From positions 398,228-462,227 of the forward strand of contig CAZASN010000002.1 of the NCBI GenBank assembly GCA_964487915.1: DNA of 64,000 bases, read 5' to 3'. Under the pieces are notes generated by a model. That model searched no databases. It was not told the DNA's origin and saw only the letters and a program-made list of their open reading frames with translations. Every line of letters starts with the position of its first letter. Position 1 is the first letter of the stretch. Made by a program: the position numbers and the translations under genes. The stretch comes from Proruminimicrobium sp964487915 (lineage in GTDB: Bacteria > Elusimicrobiota > Endomicrobiia > Endomicrobiales > Endomicrobiaceae). Shown piece by piece: positions 8,388 through 17,778 of the stretch.

Positions 8388-9706
8388 AAATATTGTCAAA
8401 AATATTATTAATTTTGGCGGGTTTAATTATAGCGGTATTTGTATTAGAAATTTTCCTTCAAATGACGGCTTTTTCTATGGATAAATATAAACAATACAAA
8501 ATAAAAAAAGAAATAAAAGAAGAAAAAGGCTTAACAATAGTTTGTCTCGGCGAATCAACAACAGACGGAGAATGGCCAAGGTTTTTGGAAGAAACTTTGA
8601 TAAAAAAAGGCGTAAATAAGAAAATAAAAATAATAGACTGCGGTATGGGAGGAGCTGATACTAATGATTTAATAAAATATACAGAAGAAAATATATATAA
8701 ACTGAAACCTAATTATATAGTAGCTATGATGGGTATTAATGATAAAAATGATATCGTGTTGAAAACAAAAAAAATAAAATTAAAGACGGTTTTTCTTTTT
8801 CTTATGATTAAAGAACACTTGAAATCAAGATTTTTTTATAAAAATGATGAGTTTTCTTTGAAATTAAATCAAGCCGAGCAATTTTTTATTTATAAAAAAT
8901 ATGGAGAAGCAATAAAGATATATGAATATCTTAATAAGAAATATCCTGACAGAAAAAAAGAATTTGTTACAAAATGGATTATAAACAGTAAAATGATCGG
9001 AAATACGAAAGAAGTTGAAAAAATCATTTTGGAATTGGCAAAAGAAGATCCGTATTATAATATATATGAGGTAATAGAGAACCTTTGTATCACAAAAAAT
9101 AAAGTTATGCTAAAAAAACTGTTTCCGACGGATAATCCCGAACAATTAAAGCGTATAATGTATGGCAATATAGGAGTGTTTTTAAAACTTAGAGAAGAAT
9201 TGCTAACCGCCGGAATGGGAGATTTGGTATATTTTATGGATAGCATGATTGATGAATTGACCAGTCAAGAAGTAAATAGTTATTCAAAATATGATTATTT
9301 TAATAATATGCTGGGGCATCAGAGTTTATCGGCTTTTATAAAAAAAGATTATCAAAAGGCAGAAAGATTTTTTAATGTTCAAAAGAAAAATTTAACGGAT
9401 AATATGCCTCAAAAAACTCAAAATAATTATAAAATTCTCGCAGAGTTATGTAAAAATAATGGAATCAATCTTATAGCAATGCAATATCCAAACAGAAGTA
9501 TAGAACCGCTGAAAATTGTTTTAAATAATTTTAATGATATTGTTTTTGTGAGCAATGAAGAAAATTTTAAAGAAAAACTTAAAACAACAGATTATAAAGA
9601 TATATTTAAAGATTTATTTGCCGGTGATTTCGGGCATTGCACGGATTTAGGAAACAAAATGATAGCCGATAATCTCGCAGAAACGATAAAAAAACTTATA
9701 AATTGA
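8384..9706 (+). CDS. Membrane-anchored SGNH/GDSL-like hydrolase with helical insert, copy 2
   Basis: 440 residues, a tandem paralogue of the preceding gene with the same plan: N-terminal anchor (5-28), GESTTDG with Ser58, MMGINDK, a helical insert, and a near-identical C-terminal block GDFGHCTDLGN. The shared LIAMQYP and KDIFKDLFAGDFGHCTD segments show the duplication, while the middle has diverged strongly and is more lysine-rich. It starts inside the previous stop (ATGA) and probably ends the glmS-hisHF transcription unit. Confidence 0.75.
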   Translation: MKILSKILLILAGLIIAVFVLEIFLQMTAFSMDKYKQYKIKKEIKEEKGLTIVCLGESTTDGEWPRFLEETLIKKGVNKKIKIIDCGMGGADTNDLIKYTEENIYKLKPNYIVAMMGINDKNDIVLKTKKIKLKTVFLFLMIKEHLKSRFFYKNDEFSLKLNQAEQFFIYKKYGEAIKIYEYLNKKYPDRKKEFVTKWIINSKMIGNTKEVEKIILELAKEDPYYNIYEVIENLCITKNKVMLKKLFPTDNPEQLKRIMYGNIGVFLKLREELLTAGMGDLVYFMDSMIDELTSQEVNSYSKYDYFNNMLGHQSLSAFIKKDYQKAERFFNVQKKNLTDNMPQKTQNNYKILAELCKNNGINLIAMQYPNRSIEPLKIVLNNFNDIVFVSNEENFKEKLKTTDYKDIFKDLFAGDFGHCTDLGNKMIADNLAETIKKLIN

Positions 9707-9718
9707 ATCTATTTTTTG

Positions 9719-9724
9719 TATAAT
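9719..9724 (+). promoter_or_regulatory. Probable -10 element of the gatCAB operon
   Basis: TATAAT at 9719-9724 lies 32 bases upstream of the gatC ATG in an AT-rich stretch preceded by a T run and TG. No good -35 hexamer is visible at 16-18 bp, so this rests on the -10 alone. Confidence 0.4.
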
Positions 9725-9756
9725 TAAAAAATATCAGATATTGAAGGGAGTTTTTG

Positions 9757-10059
9757 ATGAAGATATCAAAGAAAGACGTTGATTATGTTGCGGCTCTTGC
9801 AAGGCTTGAGTTTGAACAAAAAGAAGAAGAAAAACTGACGGAACAGCTTGCTTCTATTCTCGGTTATGTCGATAAAATTAAGGAAGTCGATACTTCCAAA
9901 ATTGAGCCGACAAGCCACGGGTTTTTAGGCGAAAATGTTTGGCGGGAAGATACCGTCGTTAAAAGCAGCGAACAAACTATAGAATCAATTTTTAAAAATG
10001 CTCCAGCTAAAGACGGCATGTTTTTTAAAGTTGAAAAAGTTATGGATATTGAAGACTAA
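9757..10059 (+). CDS. gatC: Asp-tRNA(Asn)/Glu-tRNA(Gln) amidotransferase subunit C
   Basis: 100 residues. GatC clamps GatA to GatB in the complex that amidates mischarged Glu-tRNA(Gln) and/or Asp-tRNA(Asn). The family pattern VDYVAALARLEF, the LASILGYVDKIKEVDTS helix and the PTSHGFLGENVWREDTV segment are clear. The start is the ATG at 9757 with GGGAG upstream; the TTG immediately before it is not needed. It heads gatC-gatA-gatB. Confidence 0.92.
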   Translation: MKISKKDVDYVAALARLEFEQKEEEKLTEQLASILGYVDKIKEVDTSKIEPTSHGFLGENVWREDTVVKSSEQTIESIFKNAPAKDGMFFKVEKVMDIED

Positions 10060-10084
10060 AACATAAAATCAAAAAGGCTAAAAA

Positions 10085-11545
10085 ATGAACGAAATAATTA
10101 AAATGACCGCAACTGAACTAGCGGAAAAAATAAAAACAAAGCAGTTAAAAAGCGCGGAAGTCGTGCAGGCTTTTATACAAAGAGCAAAAGAAACTGATTC
10201 TAAAATAAAAGCGTATATGGAAATAACGGAAGAATACGCTATGGCGCAGGCTAAGTCCAGCGACGAGAAAATAGCTTCAGGCAAAGAAACGGGCGCTTTG
10301 GAAGGCGTTCCTATAGCTATTAAAGATAATATACTTATAAAAAATTTAAGAATGACGGCTTCTTCCAAAATACTTGAAAATTATATTGCCCCTTACGATG
10401 CGACAGTCATAGAAAAATTAAAAAGTTCAGGAGCGGTATTTGTAGGCAAAACAAATCTTGATGAGTTTGCGATGGGGTCCTCAACTGAAAACTCGGCTTT
10501 CTTTACTACAAGAAATCCGTGGGATACCGACCGTATTCCCGGCGGTTCTTCAGGCGGAAGCGCATCGGCGGTAGGCGCGATGACCGCTCCTTTGGCGCTC
10601 GGGACAGATACGGGCGGCTCTATCAGACAGCCGGCAAGCTGCTGCGGAATTGTAGGGGTAAAACCGACGTACGGAAGAGTCAGCAGATTCGGAGCAGTCG
10701 CTTTTGCTTCTTCTCTTGACCAGATAGGACCTATGTCAAAAACAGTTGAAGATTCGGCGCTTCTTTTAAATGTTATAGCCGGTTATGATAAAAAAGATTC
10801 AACGTCGATAAACAAAGACGTTCCGGACTATGTTAAAAATATAAATAAAGATTTAAAGGGTTTAAAAATAGGACTTCCAAAAGAATATTTTATAGACGGA
10901 CTTGATGCAGACGTTAAAAAATCCATAGACGAAGCCATAAAAGTTTATAAAAATCTGGGATGCGAGATCGTTGAAATATCGCTCCCTCACACTGATTATG
11001 CAATAGCCGTTTATTACATAATATGCTGCAGCGAAGCTTCGGCAAACCTTGCAAGATACGATGGAGTAAGATACGGATTCAGAGCGCAATGCGATAATTT
11101 ATTAGACGAATATAAAAAATCAAGAGGGCAGGGATTTGGTCCTGAAGTAAAAAGAAGAATAATGCTTGGGACATATGCTTTATCCGCCGGTTATTACGAC
11201 GCATATTACGGCAAAGCGCAGAAAGTAAGAACTTTGATAAAGCAGGATTTTGAAAAAGCGTACGAAAAAGTTGATATTATAATGACGCCTTCGGCTCCGA
11301 CTCCGGCTTTTAAAATAGGCGAAAAAAGCGCAGATCCTTTGCAGATGTATTTGTCGGATATTTTTACGATATCGTGCAATTTAGCCGGCGTTGCAGGAAT
11401 GTCTGTGCCGTGCGGTTTTTCAAAAGACGGTATTCCTGTAGGAATGCAGCTTTTGTCTAAACATTTTGACGAAGAAACAATGTTTAACGCCGCTTATAAA
11501 TATCAGCAGGCGACTGATTTTCACAAACAATTTCCGAGGATATAA
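10085..11545 (+). CDS. gatA: Asp-tRNA(Asn)/Glu-tRNA(Gln) amidotransferase subunit A
   Basis: 486 residues, the usual length. GatA is the glutaminase that supplies ammonia to GatB. The amidase-signature Ser-cisSer-Lys triad is readable: Lys in PIAIKDNI, and the serines in PGGSSGGSAS and TDTGGSIRQPA. Family tails such as GVAGMSVPCGFSKDGIPVG are intact. It lies 25 bp after gatC and 2 bp before gatB. Confidence 0.97.
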   Translation: MNEIIKMTATELAEKIKTKQLKSAEVVQAFIQRAKETDSKIKAYMEITEEYAMAQAKSSDEKIASGKETGALEGVPIAIKDNILIKNLRMTASSKILENYIAPYDATVIEKLKSSGAVFVGKTNLDEFAMGSSTENSAFFTTRNPWDTDRIPGGSSGGSASAVGAMTAPLALGTDTGGSIRQPASCCGIVGVKPTYGRVSRFGAVAFASSLDQIGPMSKTVEDSALLLNVIAGYDKKDSTSINKDVPDYVKNINKDLKGLKIGLPKEYFIDGLDADVKKSIDEAIKVYKNLGCEIVEISLPHTDYAIAVYYIICCSEASANLARYDGVRYGFRAQCDNLLDEYKKSRGQGFGPEVKRRIMLGTYALSAGYYDAYYGKAQKVRTLIKQDFEKAYEKVDIIMTPSAPTPAFKIGEKSADPLQMYLSDIFTISCNLAGVAGMSVPCGFSKDGIPVGMQLLSKHFDEETMFNAAYKYQQATDFHKQFPRI

Positions 11546-11547
11546 TT

Positions 11548-13008
11548 ATGAACGCTAAATATGAAGCAGTTATAGGACTTGAAGTTCATTCGCAGATAAA
11601 AACCGATACAAAAGTTTTCTGCAATTGCTCAACGGATTTTCATTCCCAGCCTAATACGAATATTTGTCCGGTATGCACGGGCCAGCCCGGAGTTCTTCCG
11701 GTTCTTAATAAAAAAGCCGTGGAACTTTTGGTCAGAACAGGTCTTGCTTTGGAATGCAGAATAAACAAAAAATCGGTTTTTGCCAGAAAACAGTATTTTT
11801 ATCCCGATCTTCCGAAAAACTACCAGATATCGCAGTATGATCTTCCTTTTGCAGAGCACGGCAAATTGAATATATCTGTTGACGGCGGCGTAAAAACAAT
11901 AGGCATAACAAGAATTCATCTTGAAGAAGACGCAGGCAAACTTGTTCACGATATAGGAATGAAAAAACTTGACTATTCATTGGCTGATTATAACAGAACA
12001 GGCATTCCTCTTATGGAAATAGTTTCAGAGCCCGATATGAGAACTCCGCAGGATGCGGCAGCTTATCTTACGGCTTTAAAAAGCCTTATAGAATATCTCG
12101 AAACGTCAGACTGCAATATGGAAGAAGGAAAATTCAGATGCGACGCGAACGTCAGTATAAGACCGGTCGGTCAGAAAGAATTCGGAACAAAAGCAGAATT
12201 AAAAAATATGAATACGATTTCAGGAGTTGAAGAAGCCTTAGTTTATGAAATCCAAAGACAAATAGAAGTTGTTGAAAACGGCGGTAAAATAGTGCAGGAA
12301 ACAAGAACTTGGGATCCAGACGAAAAAGTTACAAAATCAATGCGTTCAAAAGAAAATGCGCATGATTACAGATATTTTCCGGATCCTGATCTGGTTCCTG
12401 TAATTTTAGACGATGAATTTATAAACGGGATAAAGAAAAATATACCCGAACTGCCTGAAATAAGAAAACAGAGATTTATTTCACAATACGGATTAAGCGA
12501 ATATGATGCAAATGTTATTATCTCGGATAAAGCGCTTGCCGATTATTATGAAACTGCTCTTGAGACGGCTTCAAAACAGGCTGACAATTCAGGAAAACAG
12601 ATAGCAAACTGGATCACAACTGAACTTCTCGGCAAACTTAACAGCGCAAAGCTGACGATAAAAGAATCTCCGGTAAAAGCCGATAATCTCGGGACGCTTG
12701 TCGCTTTGATAATAAAAGGAACTATTTCCGGCAAAATTGCGAAAATGGTTTTTGAAGATATGTTTAACGACGGAAAAGATCCCGATACGGTCATAAAAGA
12801 AAAAGGACTTGTCCAGATTTCGGATGAAGGCGCGATAGTTGCTATATGCAAAGAGGCTGTTGCGGAAAGCCCGAAAATTGTTGAAGAATATAAAGCCGGC
12901 AAAGAAAGAGCGATTGGAGCTATAGTCGGATTGGTTATGAAAAAATCTAAGGGAAAAGCGAATCCGCAGATGGTAAATAAGATTTTAACAGATTTGTTAA
13001 AACAATAA
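11548..13008 (+). CDS. gatB: Asp-tRNA(Asn)/Glu-tRNA(Gln) amidotransferase subunit B
   Basis: 486 residues. GatB activates the misacylated tRNA and transfers ammonia to it. Readable landmarks are YEAVIGLEVHSQ, the zinc site CNCSTDF with CPVCTGQPG, FYPDLPKNYQISQYD, and HDYRYFPDPDL. The tail YqeY-like domain (about 395-486), which binds tRNA, is present and ends normally. The presence of all three subunits implies that Gln-tRNA and/or Asn-tRNA is made indirectly. Confidence 0.97.
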   Translation: MNAKYEAVIGLEVHSQIKTDTKVFCNCSTDFHSQPNTNICPVCTGQPGVLPVLNKKAVELLVRTGLALECRINKKSVFARKQYFYPDLPKNYQISQYDLPFAEHGKLNISVDGGVKTIGITRIHLEEDAGKLVHDIGMKKLDYSLADYNRTGIPLMEIVSEPDMRTPQDAAAYLTALKSLIEYLETSDCNMEEGKFRCDANVSIRPVGQKEFGTKAELKNMNTISGVEEALVYEIQRQIEVVENGGKIVQETRTWDPDEKVTKSMRSKENAHDYRYFPDPDLVPVILDDEFINGIKKNIPELPEIRKQRFISQYGLSEYDANVIISDKALADYYETALETASKQADNSGKQIANWITTELLGKLNSAKLTIKESPVKADNLGTLVALIIKGTISGKIAKMVFEDMFNDGKDPDTVIKEKGLVQISDEGAIVAICKEAVAESPKIVEEYKAGKERAIGAIVGLVMKKSKGKANPQMVNKILTDLLKQ

Positions 13009-13021
13009 ATATTTATAGCGA

Positions 13022-13124
13022 CTTAAAAGTTTTGGCTGCAACTTTCAATTTTCAAATTTTATGTACCGTTTCACTTTCGTACACCTCAACTTGAAAATTG
13101 TTTGTTTCGCTCAAAACTTTTAAG
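13022..13124. repeat. Nested inverted-repeat element between gatB and guaA
   Basis: An imperfect 103-bp palindrome. The outer arms CTTAAAAGTTTTG (13022-13034) and CAAAACTTTTAAG (13112-13124) pair exactly. The inner arms CAATTTTCAA (13046-13055) and TTGAAAATTG (13091-13100) pair exactly, and a small TGTAC/GTACA pair sits in the loop. There is no T tract after it, so it does not look like a simple terminator. It may be a miniature repeat element or a structured leader of guaA. Confidence 0.55.
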
Positions 13125-13194
13125 CCTTTTACGGCAAAGATGCACAGTAAATAAAAAAATTAATAAATACATATTCGTTTATAAAGGAGAAAGT

Positions 13195-14721
13195 ATGATA
13201 CTGATTTTGGATTTCGGTTCGCAGTATACTCAGCTTATAGCAAGAAGAATAAGAGAAGCACAAGTTTATTGCGAAATATATCCAGGCACAAAAAATATAA
13301 ATGAAATAGCGCATATAAAAGACGTTAAAGGCATAATTCTTTCAGGCGGACATGCCAGCGTCTATGAAAAAGGAGCTCCGTGGCCTTGTGACGATGTCTG
13401 GAAAACGGGAGTTCCGGTCCTTGGAATATGTTACGGTATGCAGCTGATAGCCGAAAATTTCGGCGGAAAAGTTCATCCTTCAAAAAATAGAGAATTCGGT
13501 TTTGCAGATATAACCGTAAAAGGGAAAAATCTTCTTTTTGACGGTCTTGACAAAAAAATGCCTGTATGGATGAGCCACGGCGACAAACTTTCAAAAATTC
13601 CCAAAGGCTTTGTAAATGTAGCGAGTTCCAAAAACTGTCCTCAGGCGGCAATAGCCGATTCAAAAAACAATATTTACGGAGTCCAGTTTCATCCTGAAGT
13701 TAAACATTCTCCTTTCGGCAAAAAAATACTTAATAATTTTTTATTTAAAATATGCAGACTGAAAAAAGACTGGACTATGAAATCTTATATAAAAGACGAA
13801 ATAGTAAGAATAAAAAAACAGGTCGGAAACAGCAAAGTTTTATGCGCCCTGTCAGGCGGAGTTGATTCGTCAGTAGCCGCCATAATGCTTTACAGAGCCA
13901 TAGGCAAAAAACTCGTTTGCGTTTATGTCGACCATGGTTTGCAGAAACTCGGGGAAACTGAAAGAGTTAAAAAAGTTTTCGGACCTAAATTCGGCAAAAA
14001 TTTAATAATAGTTGATGCAAAAAAAATATTTTTAAATAAACTTAAAGGCGTTACCGATCCCGAGATGAAAAGAAAAATCATCGGCCATACTTTTATAGAA
14101 GTTTTTGACCGCGAAGCAAAAAAACTCAAAGGAATAGATTTTCTGCTTCAGGGAACAATTTATCCCGATATTATTGAAAGCGCAACACACGGAGCCGGCG
14201 TAACTATAAAGAGCCACCACAATGTAGGCGGTCTTCCGGAGAAGATGAAAATGAAACTGGTTGAGCCTTTGAAATCTTTATTTAAAGATGAAGTCAGGGT
14301 TTTGGGAAGAGAGCTTAAAATACCTGCCGAAATTATAGACAGGCAGCCTTTTCCGGGGCCCGGTCTTGCAGTAAGAACATTGGGAGAAATAACAGAAGAA
14401 AAATTAAGAATAGTTAAAGAAGCGGATGCCATAGTAGATGAAGAAATAAGAAAGGCCGGTTTATATGAAAAAATATGGCAGTCGTTTGCCGTGATACTTC
14501 CCGTAAAAACGGTAGGAGTAATGGGAGATAAAAGAACTTACGAACATGTTATAGTCGTAAGAGCCGTAAATTCGGAAGACGCGATGACAGCCGACTGGGT
14601 CAAACTTCCTTACGATATTCTCGGCAGAATTTCAAGCAGAATAATTAACGAAGTAAGAGGCGCCAACAGAGTAGTTTACGATATTTCGCAGAAGCCTCCT
14701 TCAACTATAGAATGGGAATAA
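13195..14721 (+). CDS. guaA: GMP synthase (glutamine-hydrolysing)
   Basis: 508 residues from the ATG at 13195, which has AAAGGAG upstream; an in-frame extension to 13102 runs into the inverted-repeat element and is not credible. GuaA converts XMP to GMP. The N-terminal class I glutaminase (1-190) has ILDFGSQYTQLIARRIRE, GICYGMQ and the FHPEV His-Glu pair. The ATP pyrophosphatase (195-390) has LSGGVDSSV, and the C-terminal dimerisation domain ends in PPSTIEWE. Expected length and domain order. Confidence 0.97.
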   Translation: MILILDFGSQYTQLIARRIREAQVYCEIYPGTKNINEIAHIKDVKGIILSGGHASVYEKGAPWPCDDVWKTGVPVLGICYGMQLIAENFGGKVHPSKNREFGFADITVKGKNLLFDGLDKKMPVWMSHGDKLSKIPKGFVNVASSKNCPQAAIADSKNNIYGVQFHPEVKHSPFGKKILNNFLFKICRLKKDWTMKSYIKDEIVRIKKQVGNSKVLCALSGGVDSSVAAIMLYRAIGKKLVCVYVDHGLQKLGETERVKKVFGPKFGKNLIIVDAKKIFLNKLKGVTDPEMKRKIIGHTFIEVFDREAKKLKGIDFLLQGTIYPDIIESATHGAGVTIKSHHNVGGLPEKMKMKLVEPLKSLFKDEVRVLGRELKIPAEIIDRQPFPGPGLAVRTLGEITEEKLRIVKEADAIVDEEIRKAGLYEKIWQSFAVILPVKTVGVMGDKRTYEHVIVVRAVNSEDAMTADWVKLPYDILGRISSRIINEVRGANRVVYDISQKPPSTIEWE

Positions 14722-14754
14722 TTTGTACAAATTAATTGAAAAAGGGGTTAAGAC

Positions 14755-15495
14755 ATGCAAAAAGCGTTTTTGTTTTCAGCCGTATTTTTTGTATTGGTTT
14801 TTAATGCCGTAAAAGCGCAGGCGGAAGATATCGCGGCACAGCATGAACAGGTTATTCAAAATTCACAGCAGGAATCGGTTATTACGGAAAGTTCTCCGGC
14901 AAGCATTGATGAAACGGCAGTTGCTCATGAAGATAAGTCTTCATGCCAGGTAAAATCCGCAGAAACAAAACAATGCGATAAAAGTACGGATGACAAAATT
15001 CATCCTTTTATAAGAATGGATATGGGTTTTACTTATGCCAGTTTTTCTTACAAAAACGCTTCTTTAGGCGAATTTCAGGGAATGTATGATTTGGGAGCAG
15101 GCATACAATATAAAAGAGGAAGATTTGAACTTAATTATCAGGCGCGCCAGTCTATAAGCAATCCTATATCAGCCATTTTCGGGCTCGGTATTACTGAAGT
15201 GAGCATGAACAGCATTATGCTTAATGCTTATTATGATTTTGTAAAAAGCAAATCTTTTGCAATGTATATAGGAGCGGGAGCCGGCGGCAATTTTTGGAAT
15301 TTGAAAACTCATGATTCAATCTTACACGAAGATAATGAATACAGCGGCACGTCTTTTGCCGGCGCCGGATATTTCGGAATGATTATAGGATTATTTGCGG
15401 GTTTGGGTATGGATTTGGGTCTTGATTATTATTTTGTAAATGATTTACAGATGAATACTATTATGCCTAAAATAGGTCTCAGATATACTTTTTAA
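14755..15495 (+). CDS. Outer-membrane beta-barrel protein, unknown function
   Basis: 246 residues. A signal peptide (1-23, cleavage near AQA|ED) is followed by a polar Ser/Glu/Gln-rich linker to about residue 80, then about 160 residues of alternating polar and hydrophobic strands rich in Gly, Tyr and Phe (for example MGFTYASFSYKN and ELNYQARQS). The C-terminal IGLRYTF ends in phenylalanine, the usual outer-membrane insertion signal. This looks like a small OmpA/OmpW-like barrel. It lies 33 bp after guaA and is followed by the bidirectional terminator at 15542. Confidence 0.75.
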   Translation: MQKAFLFSAVFFVLVFNAVKAQAEDIAAQHEQVIQNSQQESVITESSPASIDETAVAHEDKSSCQVKSAETKQCDKSTDDKIHPFIRMDMGFTYASFSYKNASLGEFQGMYDLGAGIQYKRGRFELNYQARQSISNPISAIFGLGITEVSMNSIMLNAYYDFVKSKSFAMYIGAGAGGNFWNLKTHDSILHEDNEYSGTSFAGAGYFGMIIGLFAGLGMDLGLDYYFVNDLQMNTIMPKIGLRYTF

Positions 15496-15541
15496 TTTAT
15501 AAATAAAAAAAAGAGAACGGTTGTTTTTTTAAAAAAAATAA

Positions 15542-15575
15542 AAAGACGGAAGAGAAATTAGGCTCTTCCGTCTTT
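15542..15575. terminator. Bidirectional Rho-independent terminator
   Basis: A perfect 13-bp stem, AAAGACGGAAGAG (15542-15554) with CTCTTCCGTCTTT (15563-15575), and an 8-base loop. It is A-rich on one side and T-rich on the other. It separates the barrel-protein gene (plus) from the end of the por operon (minus) and should stop both. Confidence 0.9.
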
Positions 15576-15597
15576 CTTTATTGTTTATTAAACTTAA

Positions 15598-16533
15598 TTA
15601 CTTTGTTTCTCCGCACAGAGCAAGTATTTTATTCCACTTAGCATCAACGTCAGCCTGTATGGAAGCTACCAATTCTGCATTTTCAGGTTTTAATAAATGT
15701 TTGAATCTGACTTGGTTTTTAAAGAATTCCATTACAGGTTTCTTTTCGCCGCCTCTGGGTTTCATTGTTAATTTATAAACTCCGTTTACTACTTCGTAAA
15801 CAGGCCAAATACATGTATCAACCGCAAGTCTTACCGTTTCCATCGAATCTTCAGGTTTGCAACCCCAGCCGAGTCTGCAAGGCGTCATTACATTGATAAA
15901 TGCAGGACCGTCTGTATCCAAAGCTTTTTGAACTTTGGTCATATAATCATTCCAGTTGCCTATAATAGATTGTGCGGCGTAAGGAATATTGTGCGCAACT
16001 ATTATTGCCGTAAGATCTTTTTTATGTTGTTCTTTGCCTTGTTTAACTTTACCTACGGGAGATGTTGTTGCGCTTGCTCCCTGAGGTGTTGCGCTGCTTC
16101 TCTGTATACCTGTGTTCATATACGCTTCATTGTTATAACATACATAAAGCAATCTGTGTCCTCTTTCCATAGCTCCCGAAAGAGACTGAAGTCCGATGTC
16201 ATAAGTTCCGCCGTCTCCGCCGAATGCAACAAAACGGATATCGTCTGTCAATTTACCCTGTTTTTTAAGGCTTACGTATGCAGCTTCTATTCCGCTTGCC
16301 GTTGCCGCCGAGTTTTCAAAAGCGCTGTGAAAGAAAGGAGTTTTCCAAGCTGAATACGGGAATACTGTCGTTGAAACTTCCAGGCAGCCGGTTGCGCTTA
16401 CCACTACAACAGGTTTATTGCCGGCAGCAAGAAGAGTTTGTCTTGCCATAGTGCCGGCACCGCAGCCTGCACAAAGACGATGTCCGCCGGTCAGTCTTTC
16501 GGCATTTTTACTTAATTCTTTTAGATTTGCCAT
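15598..16533 (-). CDS. porB: Pyruvate:ferredoxin oxidoreductase, beta (TPP-binding) subunit
   Basis: 311 residues. The beta subunit carries thiamine diphosphate and a [4Fe-4S] cluster for oxidative decarboxylation of pyruvate to acetyl-CoA with reduced ferredoxin. The TPP motif starts at GGDGGTYDIG and ends in YNNEAYMNTG. Cluster cysteines are visible in CAGCGAGTM, SATGCLEVS and TPCRLGW. The sequence IQRSSATPQGASAT is typical of the pyruvate-type enzyme. It is last in the por operon (gamma-delta-alpha-beta), 17 bp after alpha, with GGAG before the ATG. Confidence 0.93.
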   Translation of the reverse strand: MANLKELSKNAERLTGGHRLCAGCGAGTMARQTLLAAGNKPVVVVSATGCLEVSTTVFPYSAWKTPFFHSAFENSAATASGIEAAYVSLKKQGKLTDDIRFVAFGGDGGTYDIGLQSLSGAMERGHRLLYVCYNNEAYMNTGIQRSSATPQGASATTSPVGKVKQGKEQHKKDLTAIIVAHNIPYAAQSIIGNWNDYMTKVQKALDTDGPAFINVMTPCRLGWGCKPEDSMETVRLAVDTCIWPVYEVVNGVYKLTMKPRGGEKKPVMEFFKNQVRFKHLLKPENAELVASIQADVDAKWNKILALCGETK

Positions 16534-16550
16534 TTTATATCTCCTAAAAC

Positions 16551-17753
16551 TTATTTTATTCTTACATTAATGTATTCGACTGTTTTTGACGGAGCAACTT
16601 CGCCTTTTGCGATTTTGCCGAGTTTTGAGTAAACTTCCGCAATATGTTCTGTTGAAATTTCTCTTCCGCCTAATCCGTAAACATAGTTTTCGGATTTTAT
16701 ATTAATTCCGTTTGCAAAAAGAGCTGAAACGACGTCTAAGTAAACCGGAGCGAAATTTCCAGAGCATGAATCCGCTCTGTCAAGAACCGCAAAAGCTTTT
16801 ACTTTTGCCAAGTCTTTTGCAATTTCTTCTGCCGGGAAAGGTCTGTAAACTCTGATTTTTATAAGACCTGCTTTGATTCCCTTTTCTCTTAATTCGTCTA
16901 TTACAAACTTTGTTGTTCCTGCCGCCGAACCGATTGTTACTATTGCAATTTCGGCATCATCCATTTTATATTTTTCATAAAAGCCGTATTCTCTGCCGAA
17001 TTTATTTTTAAATTCTTTTGCTACATCAAGCACTATTTGCTTTGCGTTTCTCATCCCTTCGGCAAGCTGCCATCTGTGTTCAAAATAATAATCCTGAAGT
17101 TCTATTGCGCCTAAAGTAAAAGGCTTCTTATAATCAAGCAAAGCTCTTTCAGGTTTATATTCTCCGACGAATGCTTTTACGTCTTCATCAGGATAAACTT
17201 CAACTACTTCCATACAGTGTGAAATTATAAAACCGTCGGTAGTAACCATTGTAGGAAGTTTTGCTTTTTCGGCAATTTTGACTGCCTGTATCATATTGTC
17301 ATATGATTCCTGTGAATTTTCCGAATAAATCTGGATCCAGCCCGCATCTCTTGCGCCCATTGTATCAGATTGGTCTCCGTGAATGTTGATAGGCGCTGAT
17401 AATGCTCTGTTGACTTCTGCCATAACTATAGGAAGTCTCAAGCCCGCTGCTATATACAGCATTTCCCACATTAATGCCAAACCCTGTGATGATGTTCCCG
17501 TCATTGCTCTTGCGCCGGCCACGGATGCTCCTATCGTAGCTGACATTGCCGAATGTTCGCTTTCAACTGCCACATATTCCGTCGGCACTTTCCCGTCCGC
17601 CACAAACTGAGAAAAAATCTGTACAATTTCCGTTGCAGGCGTAATAGGATAAGCGGCAACAACGTCCGGTGAAATCTGTCTCATGGCTTCTGCCATGACT
17701 TCATTACCGGTCTTGGCTACTATTTTTCCCTTAGGATATATTGCTTTTACCAT
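16551..17753 (-). CDS. porA: Pyruvate:ferredoxin oxidoreductase, alpha subunit
   Basis: 400 residues. The pyrimidine-binding domain begins with AYPITPATEIVQ and contains VESEHSAMSATIGAS and GTSSQGLALMWEML, all diagnostic of the 2-oxoacid:ferredoxin oxidoreductase alpha subunit. The C-terminal half contains KVKAFAVLDRADSC. It pairs with beta to form the active site. The order por gamma, delta, alpha, beta matches the four-subunit enzyme of anaerobes. Confidence 0.93.
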   Translation of the reverse strand: MVKAIYPKGKIVAKTGNEVMAEAMRQISPDVVAAYPITPATEIVQIFSQFVADGKVPTEYVAVESEHSAMSATIGASVAGARAMTGTSSQGLALMWEMLYIAAGLRLPIVMAEVNRALSAPINIHGDQSDTMGARDAGWIQIYSENSQESYDNMIQAVKIAEKAKLPTMVTTDGFIISHCMEVVEVYPDEDVKAFVGEYKPERALLDYKKPFTLGAIELQDYYFEHRWQLAEGMRNAKQIVLDVAKEFKNKFGREYGFYEKYKMDDAEIAIVTIGSAAGTTKFVIDELREKGIKAGLIKIRVYRPFPAEEIAKDLAKVKAFAVLDRADSCSGNFAPVYLDVVSALFANGINIKSENYVYGLGGREISTEHIAEVYSKLGKIAKGEVAPSKTVEYINVRIK

Positions 17754-17778
17754 TTATTTTTACCTCATTTAAAATTTG

